Below, piece after piece: positions 1 to 8,254 of a DNA stretch of 9,764 bases. The DNA comes from Pedobacter sp. UBA1951 (lineage in GTDB: Bacteria > Bacteroidota > Bacteroidia > Sphingobacteriales > Sphingobacteriaceae). The stretch lies in assembly GCA_002336465.1 (NCBI GenBank), contig DDEP01000036.1:1-9764 (forward strand), written 5' to 3'. The notes under the pieces are model-generated. The model saw only the letters and a list, made by a program, of their open reading frames with translations, was not told the origin of the DNA and made no database searches. The position numbers were made by a program, and so were the translations under genes. Numbering within the stretch: position 1 is the stretch's first letter; each line of letters starts with the position of its first letter.

Positions 1-73
1 TAAGGCCAAACAAAATTTAATCTATTGCTTTTATATTGAGACTAATTTAGCAATTTTTTAGCGCAGAATTACT

Positions 74-134
74 ATGCAAGCATAATTTTTTATTTCGTTT
101 TGCAGAGAATTAGCTATTAAAACGATGCTTACAT
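74..134. repeat. Two related near-palindromes, candidate activator sites
   Basis: ATGCAAGCAT lies at 74-83, extended by outer T and A to TATGC-AA-GCATA at 73-84. ATGCTTACAT at 125-134 reads ATGTAAGCAT on the other strand, so the two copies match at 9 of 10 bases in inverted orientation. Their starts are 51 bp apart, about five helical turns. If transcription starts near 199 from the sigma-54-like element, the copies are centred near -120 and -70. That is where enhancer-binding activators of sigma-54 usually sit. The sequences and distances are read directly; the regulatory role is inferred. Confidence 0.35.
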
Positions 135-147
135 TTCTGTATTTTAA

Positions 148-155
148 TATTTTTG
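148..155 (+). promoter_or_regulatory. Possible housekeeping -7 box (TAnnTTTG)
   Basis: TATTTTTG matches the Bacteroidota primary-sigma -7 consensus TAnnTTTG exactly. No TTG or TTTG is visible at the usual -33 distance upstream. Such a box is also easily met by chance in AT-rich DNA. It would give a 5' leader of roughly 60 nt for the barrel gene. Confidence 0.3.
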
Positions 156-173
156 TCAAATTTTTACAATATC

Positions 174-188
174 GGCACAAAACTTGCT
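174..188 (+). promoter_or_regulatory. Sigma-54-like -24/-12 promoter element
   Basis: The sequence reads GGCAC, then AAAAC, then TTGCT. This reproduces the sigma-54 (RpoN) core TGGCAC-N5-TTGCW with only the leading T replaced by C. The hallmark GG (174-175) and GC (186-187) are exactly 10 nt apart. The expected start of transcription is near 198-199, giving a leader of about 23 nt before the ATG at 222. The position directly upstream of a gene and the paired sites further upstream support it. Whether this organism has RpoN cannot be seen here. Confidence 0.5.
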
Positions 189-221
189 AATTGAACTTCA
201 AGTTACACTTTTAATTTAATT

Positions 222-704
222 ATGATTATGAAAAAAGTATTATTTACTCTTATTACAGCTGTCACATTATTAACTTTGACATCTAAGGATGCCAATGCCC
301 AAGAATACAAAAATGCCATAGGTGGTAGATTTGGTTCTGCAAACGGTGTAAGTTTCAAAACTGCTCTAAAGAAAAATGCAATGTTAGAGTTAATTGGAAA
401 CTTTAGAAGCAACAAAAGTGTTGAGTATTTTAACTTAACCGGTTTATATGAAGTTTATAGCCCAATTAATGGTGCTCCAGGATTAAATTGGTTTTACGGT
501 GGTGGTGCTACTATTGGTTCTGCAAAAGTAAAAGGTTATAGCGGTGATTTTTACTTATCGGCAAACGGTGTTTTAGGATTGGACTACAAATTTAATGGTG
601 CTCCTATTAACTTATCATTAGATTGGATCCCTGCTTTACAATTAACCCCTGATACTGGTTTCTGGGCTGGAGATGTAGGCTTAGGTGTACGTTTTACTTT
701 CTAA
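222..704 (+). CDS. Small outer-membrane beta-barrel protein
   Basis: This is a 160-residue exported protein, probably an eight-stranded barrel in the outer membrane. Its ligand or role is unknown. Residues 1-26 form a signal peptide: lysines at 4-5, a hydrophobic core, and a likely cleavage ANA|QEY after residue 26. The mature part consists of alternating polar/hydrophobic strands with many Gly and aromatic residues, and about eight strands can be drawn. It ends VGLGVRFTF; a terminal Phe on the last strand is typical of BAM-inserted barrels. The phrase NGAP occurs twice in loops (near residues 84 and 126). The start could be the ATG at 222 or the second ATG at 228, which gives MKKVLF and the more usual n-region. 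It is a single-gene unit closed by a strong terminator. It may be sigma-54 controlled (see 174-188). Confidence 0.8.
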   Translation: MIMKKVLFTLITAVTLLTLTSKDANAQEYKNAIGGRFGSANGVSFKTALKKNAMLELIGNFRSNKSVEYFNLTGLYEVYSPINGAPGLNWFYGGGATIGSAKVKGYSGDFYLSANGVLGLDYKFNGAPINLSLDWIPALQLTPDTGFWAGDVGLGVRFTF

Positions 705-723
705 GAAAAACATAATAACAATA

Positions 724-755
724 AAAAAGGCTCACGGAAATCCGTGAGCCTTTTT
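724..755. terminator. Strong bidirectional intrinsic terminator
   Basis: The arm GGCTCACGGA (729-738) pairs perfectly with TCCGTGAGCC (741-750). An A5 run (724-728) pairs with T5 (751-755), extending the stem to 15 bp and giving a T tract in both directions. It lies 19 bp after the barrel gene's stop and about 20 bp after the stop of the convergent peptidase gene, so it should end transcription from both. Confidence 0.92.
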
Positions 756-775
756 GTTTATATCGCTTTACATTA

Positions 776-2575
776 TTATAATCCTATCCATCTTTTGCGT
801 ACTGCAAGTTGTAAAGAGGTAGGGTTTTGAACTTCGCTGTATGATAATCTTACTGCTTTATTTGCCGTAAGCTTAACATCTAATTCTTTCTTAAGTCCAT
901 CTCTGATCACAACTACCTTAACCACATCTCCTACTTTCTTACCTGTGATCTGTGCCATGCGTTCAACGGCTAACTCTGCCGGTGCTCCATCTATACTTAT
1001 CAGCTCATCATTTACATTTATGCCATCTATCCAAGCACCCGAATTACGTGCTACCGTAGCAATAACCACTTTATTGTCTTTTCTGGTTGCTGTTACTCCT
1101 AAAAACGGCACATTTCTGTTGGCATTTTCATTCACTACATTAAAACCAGCCATAGCAAGATATTTCACATATTCTATGTCATCGGTACCATTAACGTATT
1201 TATCCCAAAAACTGTTAAAACTAATTCCGCTAACTTTTTCTACCATTGCTTTAAATTCTGCATCGGTATAACCTCTTTTCAGATTCTTGTAATAAAGATC
1301 ATACATCGCTTTCATCACATCATCTAAGCTTTTAGTTCCTTTTGTAGCATTGGCAATCTCAAGATCCATTAGCATGCCCACTACCTCACCTTTGGTATAA
1401 TAAGAAATAGAGTTATTATTAGAATTCTCATTTGGGCGATAACCGATAATCCAAGCATCAAAACTTGATGAGGCAGCGGATTGCACTTTAGAACCAGGGG
1501 TATTTAGTACAGTGCCCACACCTCCTAATAAAGAAGTTACAAATCCATTTAGATCAGTATGGCCAGCTCTGATCATTAATTTACTGCCATAATAAGAAGT
1601 AAAACCTTCTGCCACCCATAAATTTGTGGTATAATTCTCATTTTCATAATCAAACGGACCCAAAGCTTTCGGTCTTAAGCGTTTAACATTCCATAAATGG
1701 TAATATTCATGAGCTACTAAAGAAAGAAAACTTTTATAACCCCGTTCTGAGCCATAACCATTTCTTGAGGCACCTAAGGTAGTTGAGTTTAAGTGTTCTA
1801 AACCACCACTTCCTCTTTCATAGTTATGAACAATAAAAGTATAATGCTTATTAGGGTTTTCTCCATAGATTTTAGTCCCCTCCTCAACAATTTTAGCCAT
1901 ATCTACCTTTAAACGCTCTTTATCATAATTACCTCCACCGTACATGGCTACTTCATGTTTCACACCTGCAGCATCAAATTCAAAAACATCTTGGTTGCCT
2001 ACTTCTATAGGACTATCAAATAGGATATCAAAATCTGAAGCAGTATAAGTGAATTTTTCGCCTTTAACCGGTTCTAAACCCGTGCTTACTTTACTCCATG
2101 TATTAAAAGGAATAATCTTAACTGTACTAGGTGTCTTTATCATCCCATCAGGATACATAAAGATACCCGTAGGCGACAAAAATGCGTGCGCCTCATCAAT
2201 GAAAGCTGTACGAACAGATATTTCAAAAGCATATACACGGTAATTTACCTTAACGGCATTGGCCTTTACGTTATGTACACGCCAAGTATTTTTGCTGATC
2301 TTTTCAAATTTAAGATTCTTTCCGGCAGCCTTTGCTTCAAAGCTTTCAACGTTTTTAGAAAACTCACGAATCAAATACGAACCTGGTGTCCAAGTTGGCA
2401 TTTTAAGATCTATATAATTTTTTGCAGCAATACCCGAAACATTCATTTCAACTTCTGCATAATGCGCCTGTGGCTCCTTAAAGCTTACCTCGAAGCCTAT
2501 TTTTACCTGTGATTTGCTTGTCATGCTAATAGATAGTAATAAAACTAATCCTAGAACAATTCTTTTTATCATCAT
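776..2575 (-). CDS. M61-family metallopeptidase with PDZ domain
   Basis: This is a 599-residue exported zinc peptidase of the M61 (glycyl aminopeptidase-like) family, close to the family's usual length. Residues 1-22 look like a signal peptide (cleavage near SKS|QVK), so it probably acts in the periplasm. The N-terminal part, to about residue 200, fits the M61 beta domain. The catalytic region carries GGLEH (257-261), the zinc motif HEYYH (289-293) and the downstream glutamate E323 in WVAEGFTSYY. These supply two His ligands, the general base and the third ligand. A PDZ domain covers about 490-570 (FLGV, then a typical GxxVNDELISIDG core) and probably binds peptide C-termini. All key residues are present, so it should be active. 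The substrate is unknown; aminopeptidase activity on N-terminal Gly/Ala is known for some family members. Two adjacent ATGs (2575, 2572) could start it. It is transcribed alone, divergent from the efflux operon. Confidence 0.93.
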   Translation of the reverse strand: MMIKRIVLGLVLLLSISMTSKSQVKIGFEVSFKEPQAHYAEVEMNVSGIAAKNYIDLKMPTWTPGSYLIREFSKNVESFEAKAAGKNLKFEKISKNTWRVHNVKANAVKVNYRVYAFEISVRTAFIDEAHAFLSPTGIFMYPDGMIKTPSTVKIIPFNTWSKVSTGLEPVKGEKFTYTASDFDILFDSPIEVGNQDVFEFDAAGVKHEVAMYGGGNYDKERLKVDMAKIVEEGTKIYGENPNKHYTFIVHNYERGSGGLEHLNSTTLGASRNGYGSERGYKSFLSLVAHEYYHLWNVKRLRPKALGPFDYENENYTTNLWVAEGFTSYYGSKLMIRAGHTDLNGFVTSLLGGVGTVLNTPGSKVQSAASSSFDAWIIGYRPNENSNNNSISYYTKGEVVGMLMDLEIANATKGTKSLDDVMKAMYDLYYKNLKRGYTDAEFKAMVEKVSGISFNSFWDKYVNGTDDIEYVKYLAMAGFNVVNENANRNVPFLGVTATRKDNKVVIATVARNSGAWIDGINVNDELISIDGAPAELAVERMAQITGKKVGDVVKVVVIRDGLKKELDVKLTANKAVRLSYSEVQNPTSLQLAVRKRWIGL

Positions 2576-2590
2576 AATTTAAGTTTGTCA

Positions 2591-2598
2591 CAAATTTA
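2591..2598 (-). promoter_or_regulatory. Candidate -7 box for the M61 peptidase gene
   Basis: On the - strand this reads TAAATTTG, a full match to TAnnTTTG. It lies 15 bp upstream of the ATG, which would leave a very short leader of about 10 nt. No TTG is visible at the usual -33 distance. The surroundings are extremely AT-rich, so a chance match is possible. Confidence 0.35.
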
Positions 2599-2665
2599 AA
2601 ATTTAAAATAAATTATTAGCTTACCTGCCTTATTTAACTGCTGTAACATACTTACTACAAGTAGC

Positions 2666-2693
2666 TTTGTAAAAAAACATTTAGATATTTTTG
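2666..2693 (+). promoter_or_regulatory. Candidate promoter of the efflux operon
   Basis: TTTG (2666-2669) and TATTTTTG (2686-2693) match the Bacteroidota -33 and -7 elements, with a 16-bp gap that is slightly shorter than usual. Transcription would start near 2700, about 19 nt before the ATG at 2719. Just upstream, CTAC-AA-GTAG (2655-2664) is a short inverted repeat placed where a repressor could bind. It is only 4 bp per arm, so this is weak. Confidence 0.45.
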
Positions 2694-2718
2694 TATGTCA
2701 GCGTAACCGGCTCAATTT

Positions 2719-3795
2719 ATGAAAAAAAGATATCTTATTTATTTCCTGCTGATTGCGGGTCTTGCTTACTTGATTTTTTACCGCATTGGCGAAAACAAAA
2801 AAATAAACAGTGGAGGTAGTGGCGGCCCTAAAAAAGATAAAAAAGGAGATGGACCTGCCCTAAATGTTGAGGGCGTAATCGTAAAAACCTCAAACTTTAC
2901 CAATAACCTTGAACTAACGGGTAGTATAGAGCCTAATGAAGCCGTAAGTTTGCAAAGTGAAGTTTCGGGATTGGTTACGGGAATTTATTTTACTGAAGGC
3001 TCTAATGTAGCTAAAGGAACATTATTAGTTAAAATAAACGATAAAGATATACAAGCTCAAATCAAAGACATCAACACTAAAGAGAAGCTTGCCGCAACAA
3101 ATGAAGATAGAGCTAAGCAACTCTTACAAAAAGGTGCCATCAGCCAAGAAGAATATGATACTTCATTAGCTGACCTTCAATCTATAAGAGCTCAAACACA
3201 GGTATTAAAAGCGCAATTAGCCAAAACATCCATATATGCTCCTTTTAGCGGAAAAATTGGCTTACGTTCTATTTCTTTAGGCGAATATCTCACACCAAAT
3301 AAAATAATCGCAAATCTATTGAGTACTAATCCGGTAAAGATTTCTTTCTCCCTACCTGAGCGTTATGCAGCACAGATTAAAAATAATACGCCCATACGCT
3401 TTAGTATTGATGGTTCTAATAAAACATTTGATGGACGTGTATTTGCCATAGAACCGGGCATCAATCAACAAACACGTACTTTAAATGTTAAGGCCCTTGC
3501 CAAGAATGATAAAAATGAACTCGTTCCGGGTTCATTTGCCAAGGTAAATTTAGATTTACAAACTATAAATAATGCCATTTTAATTCCAACCGAAGCGATC
3601 ATTCCCATTTTGGATGGTAAAATGGTTTATACCGTAAAAGATGGCAAAGCCCAAAAAGTAAATGTAGAAGCAGGAACCAGAACAGCTACCAGTATTTTGA
3701 TACAATCGGGTTTAAATGCTGGAGATACGGTACTTACCACTGGGGCGATGGCCGTAAAACAAGGTTCTTCTGTAAAAGTTAAGGTTATAAATTAA
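2719..3795 (+). CDS. RND efflux periplasmic adaptor (membrane fusion protein)
   Basis: This 358-residue adaptor bridges the inner-membrane pump and the outer-membrane channel of a tripartite efflux system. A hydrophobic segment (about 5-21) with flanking Lys/Arg anchors it in the inner membrane. There is no lipobox Cys, so it is membrane-anchored and not an AcrA-type lipoprotein. A Gly/Lys-rich linker (31-45) follows. The two halves of the biotinyl-lipoyl domain lie at about 65-106 (SGLVTGIYFTEGSNVAKG) and 168-195 (IYAPFSGKIGLRSISLGEY). A helical hairpin (about 107-167, with RAKQLLQKGAISQEEYD) separates them. A beta-barrel domain (about 205-285) and a membrane-proximal domain to the C-terminus complete it. 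It is the first gene of the operon, 10 bp before the pump gene. The start ATG is followed by the Lys-Lys-Arg n-region and lies about 19 nt after the predicted transcription start. Confidence 0.94.
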   Translation: MKKRYLIYFLLIAGLAYLIFYRIGENKKINSGGSGGPKKDKKGDGPALNVEGVIVKTSNFTNNLELTGSIEPNEAVSLQSEVSGLVTGIYFTEGSNVAKGTLLVKINDKDIQAQIKDINTKEKLAATNEDRAKQLLQKGAISQEEYDTSLADLQSIRAQTQVLKAQLAKTSIYAPFSGKIGLRSISLGEYLTPNKIIANLLSTNPVKISFSLPERYAAQIKNNTPIRFSIDGSNKTFDGRVFAIEPGINQQTRTLNVKALAKNDKNELVPGSFAKVNLDLQTINNAILIPTEAIIPILDGKMVYTVKDGKAQKVNVEAGTRTATSILIQSGLNAGDTVLTTGAMAVKQGSSVKVKVIN

Positions 3796-3805
3796 AGAAA
3801 TTGCC

Positions 3806-6800
3806 ATGAGTATCTCTACCACCAGTATAAAACGCCCGGTGCTGGCAATTGTAATGAACCTTATCATTGTACTATTTGGTATAATAGGATATAATTTTTT
3901 GGGTATCAGAGAATACCCATCCATAGATCCCACCATTATATCTGTACGTACCTCGTATCCGGGGGCAAATGCTGATATTATCGAATCGCAGATTACCGAG
4001 CCTCTAGAAAAATCTATCAATTCTATTGACGGAATTAGGAACATCACTTCATCAAGTAACCAAGGCTCAAGTAACATTACCATAGAGTTCAATTTAGGAA
4101 AAGACATTAACGAAGCCGCTAACGATGTCCGCGACAAAGTATCGCAAGCTGCCCGAAGTCTTCCCAAAGATATTGATGGGCTACCTACTGTAAGCAAAGC
4201 AGACGCAAACTCTGACGCCATCATATCAATGACCATACAAAGTGATAAACGTGGTGTAACCGATTTAAGTGATTTTGCAGAGAATGTAATTGCCGACCGC
4301 ATACAAACCATCCCGGGAGTAAGCAGTATGCAGATACAAGGACAACGTAAATATGCTATGCGTTTGCGTATAGACCCTAATAAACTTGCTTCATACGGAT
4401 TAACCACTCAAGATATTGTGTCTGCCCTCGATCGCGAAAATGTTGAGCTACCTTCAGGTAAACTTACTGGCGCTTCTACCGAGCTTACGGTAAAAACCAT
4501 GGGAAAACTGACCAATGCTGAACAGTTCAACAATCTGATTTTAAAATCAGACAGTAACAATGTGGTCAAATTACAAGATGTAGCTGTTGCCGAAATAGGT
4601 TCTGAGAACGAAGAAACCATTTTACGCGAATCGGGCAAACCGATGGTTGCAATCGGTGTAATTCCCCAGCCGGGTGCAAACTACTTAGACATCAGTAAAG
4701 AATTTTATAAACGATTAGAGAAATTAAAGACAGACGTACCTCAAGACATACAGTTGAAAGTATCTCTTGACACTACAAAATTCATCAAAAAATCGGTTAC
4801 CGAGGTGGCTGAAACCATCCTCATCTCATTGGTGCTGGTAATTCTGATCATTTACCTGTTCTTTAGAGATTGGGGAATTGCATTTAGGCCATTGATAGAC
4901 ATACCTGTTTCTTTGATTGCTACCTTCTTTATTATGTACATTTTTGGTTTCTCTATCAATGTACTTACCTTATTGGCTATTGTTTTAGCCACGGGACTGG
5001 TGGTTGATGATGGTATTGTAGTAACCGAAAATATCTTTAAAAAAGTTGAAGAGGGTTACAGTCCTATTGAAGCCGCTATTAAAGGATCTAACGAAATCTT
5101 TTTTGCCGTAATCTCTATTTCTATAACCTTGGCGGCAGTATTCTTGCCTGTTATCTTTTTACAGGGCTTTGTTGGGCGGCTTTTTAGGGAGTTTGGCGTA
5201 GTAATTGGTGCCGCAGTACTCATTTCGGCATTTGTATCGTTAACGCTAACCCCAATGTTAAATGCTTACCTGATGAAAAAAGGCGGGCATACCCCTTCTA
5301 AATTTTATACGTTTACCGAGCCTTATTTCATTAAACTTAACGATACTTATAAACACAGCCTCAACTCGTTTTTAAAACGTAGATGGTTGGCCATTCCTAT
5401 ATTGGTTATCTGTACGGCATTGATTGCACTTTTCTGGAACTTGTTAAAAAAAGAAACTGCTCCTTATGACGACCGTAGCGCCATAAACATGAACGTTACC
5501 ACACCAGAGGGATCTTCTTTTGCTTATACCGATAAGTTCATCATGAAGATAAACCAAATGGTACAAGATTCTGTTCCTGAGAAAAACGTTAACATTACCA
5601 TTTCTTCGCCTGGATTTGGCGGCTCTTCTACCAACTCTGGTTTTGTACGTATGGGTCTTGTTGATCCCGAAGACCGGGAAAGAAGTCAAAAAGACATTGC
5701 CGATATGTTGACCAAAATTACTCGTAAATATACCGAGGGCAAAGTAACCGTTACCCAACAGCCTACCATATCTGTAGGAAGACGCGGCGGTTTACCCATA
5801 AGCTATATCATACAGGCTCAGAACTTTGAAAAGCTAAGAGAAAAACTACCGTTGTTTATGGATGAAGTGGCTAGCAACCCTATCTTTACCACTTCGGATG
5901 TTAACTTAAAATTCAACAAACCTGAAATAAACCTAACCATAGATCGCGAAAAGGCAAAAAATCTCGGCGTTTCTACGGTTGATATTGCCCAAACTCTACA
6001 ATTAGGATTGAGTGGACAACGGTTCTCTTATTTCTTTATGAACGGCAAGCAGTACCAAGTTATTGGACAGTTTGATGTTAGTGACAGAAAAGATCCTCTA
6101 GACCTAAGTTCTGTATATGTGCGAAACAATAAAGGAGCACTTATTCAGCTAGATAATCTTATTGTTTCTAAAGAACAGAGCAATCCACCTCAATTGTACC
6201 ATAATAACAGATTTATTTCTGCCACCGTATCTGCTGGTTTAGCTCCTGGCAAAAGTATTGGCGATGGCATTGAGGCAATGGACAAAATTGCGGCCAAAGT
6301 ACTTGATGACAGTTTTACAACTGACTTGAGCGGTGAATCTAGAGATTTTAAAGAAAGTTCGTCTAATACCATGTTTGCTTTTGGACTGGCCTTGTTGTTA
6401 GTTTACCTGATATTATCGGCACAGTTTGAAAGTTTTAAAGACCCAATCATTATCATTTTAACGGTGCCAATGGCTGTTGCGGGTGCTTTTCTCTCATTAT
6501 GGCTATGTGGTCAAAGTTGGAATATTTTCAGTCAGATTGGAACAATTATGCTCATTGGCTTGGTTACCAAAAACGGTATCTTGATTGTTGAGTTTGCCAA
6601 CCAATTAAAAGAACAAGGAAAACCTGTACAAGAAGCCATTAGAGAAGCAGCAGTTTCGAGGTTAAGACCTATTCTAATGACTAGTTTAGCCATTGCATTT
6701 GGAGCACTTCCTATTGCTTTAGCATTAGGGGCGGCGGCCAAAAGTAGAATGAGTATGGGTACGGTAATTATTGGCGGTACGTTATTCTCATTAATATTAA

Positions 6801-6934
6801 CCCTATTTGTAATACCTGCCATTTATTCTTTTTGGTCTAAAGAACATAAAGAAAACAAGGAACTCAAAGCCTCTTTAGCTTCTGCCGAACAGAATAATAC
6901 AAATCAAGACCCAGAATTAACAAATGAAAAATAA
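3806..6934 (+). CDS. RND-family efflux pump, inner-membrane permease (HAE1 type)
   Basis: This is a full-length 1042-residue AcrB-like proton/drug antiporter that normally works as a trimer. TM1 begins at SIKRPVLAIVMN, followed by the periplasmic porter region with YPGANADIIESQITEPLE (51-68). The TM4 proton-relay pair D401-D402 (GLVVDDGIVV) corresponds to AcrB D407/D408. In TM10, K922 (VTKNGILIVEF) corresponds to K940. R954 in RLRPILMTSLA corresponds to R971. The complete relay implies an active pump. The second porter half lies at about 550-850, and the last TM is near 985-1010, followed by a charged tail rich in Lys, Glu and Asn (1011-1042). The substrate cannot be read from the sequence: drugs, bile-like compounds, fatty acids or solvents are all possible. 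Its last 11 bases overlap the start of the channel gene, implying translational coupling. Confidence 0.96.
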   Translation: MSISTTSIKRPVLAIVMNLIIVLFGIIGYNFLGIREYPSIDPTIISVRTSYPGANADIIESQITEPLEKSINSIDGIRNITSSSNQGSSNITIEFNLGKDINEAANDVRDKVSQAARSLPKDIDGLPTVSKADANSDAIISMTIQSDKRGVTDLSDFAENVIADRIQTIPGVSSMQIQGQRKYAMRLRIDPNKLASYGLTTQDIVSALDRENVELPSGKLTGASTELTVKTMGKLTNAEQFNNLILKSDSNNVVKLQDVAVAEIGSENEETILRESGKPMVAIGVIPQPGANYLDISKEFYKRLEKLKTDVPQDIQLKVSLDTTKFIKKSVTEVAETILISLVLVILIIYLFFRDWGIAFRPLIDIPVSLIATFFIMYIFGFSINVLTLLAIVLATGLVVDDGIVVTENIFKKVEEGYSPIEAAIKGSNEIFFAVISISITLAAVFLPVIFLQGFVGRLFREFGVVIGAAVLISAFVSLTLTPMLNAYLMKKGGHTPSKFYTFTEPYFIKLNDTYKHSLNSFLKRRWLAIPILVICTALIALFWNLLKKETAPYDDRSAINMNVTTPEGSSFAYTDKFIMKINQMVQDSVPEKNVNITISSPGFGGSSTNSGFVRMGLVDPEDRERSQKDIADMLTKITRKYTEGKVTVTQQPTISVGRRGGLPISYIIQAQNFEKLREKLPLFMDEVASNPIFTTSDVNLKFNKPEINLTIDREKAKNLGVSTVDIAQTLQLGLSGQRFSYFFMNGKQYQVIGQFDVSDRKDPLDLSSVYVRNNKGALIQLDNLIVSKEQSNPPQLYHNNRFISATVSAGLAPGKSIGDGIEAMDKIAAKVLDDSFTTDLSGESRDFKESSSNTMFAFGLALLLVYLILSAQFESFKDPIIIILTVPMAVAGAFLSLWLCGQSWNIFSQIGTIMLIGLVTKNGILIVEFANQLKEQGKPVQEAIREAAVSRLRPILMTSLAIAFGALPIALALGAAAKSRMSMGTVIIGGTLFSLILTLFVIPAIYSFWSKEHKENKELKASLASAEQNNTNQDPELTNEK

Positions 6935-8237
6935 GCAAATCATATTTTTGGTATCGTTAGTTTTCCTGATGCAGCAAAAGTTATTTGCTCAAAATGTTCT
7001 TTCATTAAAAGATGCCATTCAGATTACTTTACAGAATAACTACGATATCAAACTGGTAAAGAATAACCTAGAGATTTCTAAAAACAATGCAACTTTAGGG
7101 AATTCGGGCATGCTACCTACGGCAACCGGAAATTTTGGTACTGGCGGAAGTATACAGAATACCGTGCAAACGCAGTCAACAGGTACCCAACGTGTAACTG
7201 ATGGCGCCAAAAACAGTAATCTTACTTATGGAGTAGGCTTAGATTGGACCATATTTGATGGTTTTAAAATGTTTGCCAATTATGATAAATTCAAAGCTTT
7301 AGAGAAGCAGGGTGAAAGCAATTTAAAGATACAGATATTGAACAGTATAACCGATGTTATAGCTACTTATTATAACATTGTAAAGCAGCAACAGCAGGTA
7401 ATGGTAGCCGATAGTAGTTTGGACATCTCAAACATGCGACTTAAAATTGCCCAGAATAAATTAAAGATAGGCAAAGGATCAAAACTTGATGTGCTTTCTG
7501 CCACTGTAGATTATAATGCAGATACATCTAACTTTTTACAGCAAAAAAATCTGTTGAACAATTATAAGATTGCATTAAATAATCTTTTGGCTCGTGATGC
7601 CAACACTTCTTTTACCGTAGACCTAGAAATAGATCTAGAAGCGACTTTAAATTATAATGAATTAACGGCCCAAGCAGAACAACTAAATCCTGCTCTACAA
7701 ACTGCATTGATCAACAAGAAAATTGCTGAACTATCTCTTAAACAGGTTTATGGTAATCGCTACCCTAAAATTAGCGTAAATGGTGGTTATGACTTTAACC
7801 GCAGCCAATCTCCTACTGGTTTTAATACACGGTTTAGATCCAACGGATTTAGCTATGGATTAACTGCCAGCATTAATTTGTTTAATGGGTTTACGCAGCG
7901 CCAAAATGAGCGTAATGCAAAAATAGACATCAACTCATCGCAGATACAAATAGATAAAACCAAACAAGATATTCTAACTAAACTGGCTTCGGCTTATCAA
8001 GATTATATTACTTTTTTAGATTTGATCAATTTAGAAAAGAACAACCTAGATATTGCCAAACAAAATTTAGATATTACTTTGGAAAAATACCGTTTAGGAA
8101 GTATCACTCCACTTGAACTGAGAGAAGCTCAGAAAAACGAACTAGATGCCAACAACAGGTTCTTAGAAACCAAGTATCAAGCTAAGCTGGCTGAGCTAAG
8201 CTTAAAACAAATTAGCGGAACGTTAAATTTGAATTAA
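6924..8237 (+). CDS. TolC-family outer-membrane efflux channel
   Basis: This 437-residue outer-membrane factor forms the exit duct for the preceding pump. Residues 1-22 form a signal peptide (LFA|QNV). The mature protein starts with LSLKDAIQITLQNNYDI, the usual first helix of the family. The two tandem outer-membrane-efflux halves are visible as an internal duplication. TYGVGLDWTIFDGF (101-114) corresponds to SYGLTASINLFNGF (310-323), and KLKIGKGSKLDVLSA (179-193) corresponds to KYRLGSITPLELREA (388-402). Long helices rich in Lys, Gln and Asn surround these. There is no Cys after the signal peptide, so it is not a lipoprotein like OprM. The ATG lies inside the end of the pump gene (ATGAAAAATAA overlap, 11 bp). 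This fits reinitiation after the pump's stop codon. Confidence 0.95.
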   Translation: MKNKQIIFLVSLVFLMQQKLFAQNVLSLKDAIQITLQNNYDIKLVKNNLEISKNNATLGNSGMLPTATGNFGTGGSIQNTVQTQSTGTQRVTDGAKNSNLTYGVGLDWTIFDGFKMFANYDKFKALEKQGESNLKIQILNSITDVIATYYNIVKQQQQVMVADSSLDISNMRLKIAQNKLKIGKGSKLDVLSATVDYNADTSNFLQQKNLLNNYKIALNNLLARDANTSFTVDLEIDLEATLNYNELTAQAEQLNPALQTALINKKIAELSLKQVYGNRYPKISVNGGYDFNRSQSPTGFNTRFRSNGFSYGLTASINLFNGFTQRQNERNAKIDINSSQIQIDKTKQDILTKLASAYQDYITFLDLINLEKNNLDIAKQNLDITLEKYRLGSITPLELREAQKNELDANNRFLETKYQAKLAELSLKQISGTLNLN

Positions 8238-8254
8238 TTTATTATTTTTAGAGC

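Larger units (their letters stand above)
1..221 (+). other. Non-coding leader and control region of the barrel gene
   Basis: I see no credible coding sequence in this AT-rich stretch. It holds three elements listed separately: a pair of related near-palindromes (73-84 and 125-134), a TAnnTTTG box (148-155) and a sigma-54-like element (174-188). Near the left edge, ATTGCT (24-29) and AGCAAT (49-54) could pair as a 6-bp stem with a 19-nt loop, followed by a run of T (55-59). This might be a weak terminator for a gene left of the window, but it is too weak to call. Confidence 0.6.

Noticed and set aside
24..59. Possible terminator from an upstream gene (ATTGCT/AGCAAT followed by T5)
   Set aside because: The stem is only 6 bp with a 19-nt loop in AT-rich DNA, and no coding sequence is visible to its left within the window.
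945..1271. + strand open frames antisense to the M61 peptidase (also 2049-2243 and 2186-2512)
   Set aside because: All lie inside the intact peptidase gene. Their translations resemble no known family and they have no start context.
2655..2664. CTAC-AA-GTAG as a repressor operator for the efflux operon
   Set aside because: Four base pairs per arm is expected by chance. Its position is suggestive, but nothing else supports it.
3712..4407. A 231-codon open frame on the - strand across the adaptor/pump junction
   Set aside because: It lies antisense to two clearly conserved efflux genes. Its translation shows no family motif and reads as a low-complexity shadow.
5444..5758. A 104-codon - strand frame inside the pump gene
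   Set aside because: It lies wholly antisense to the conserved second porter region of the pump. It has no recognisable motif and no promoter.
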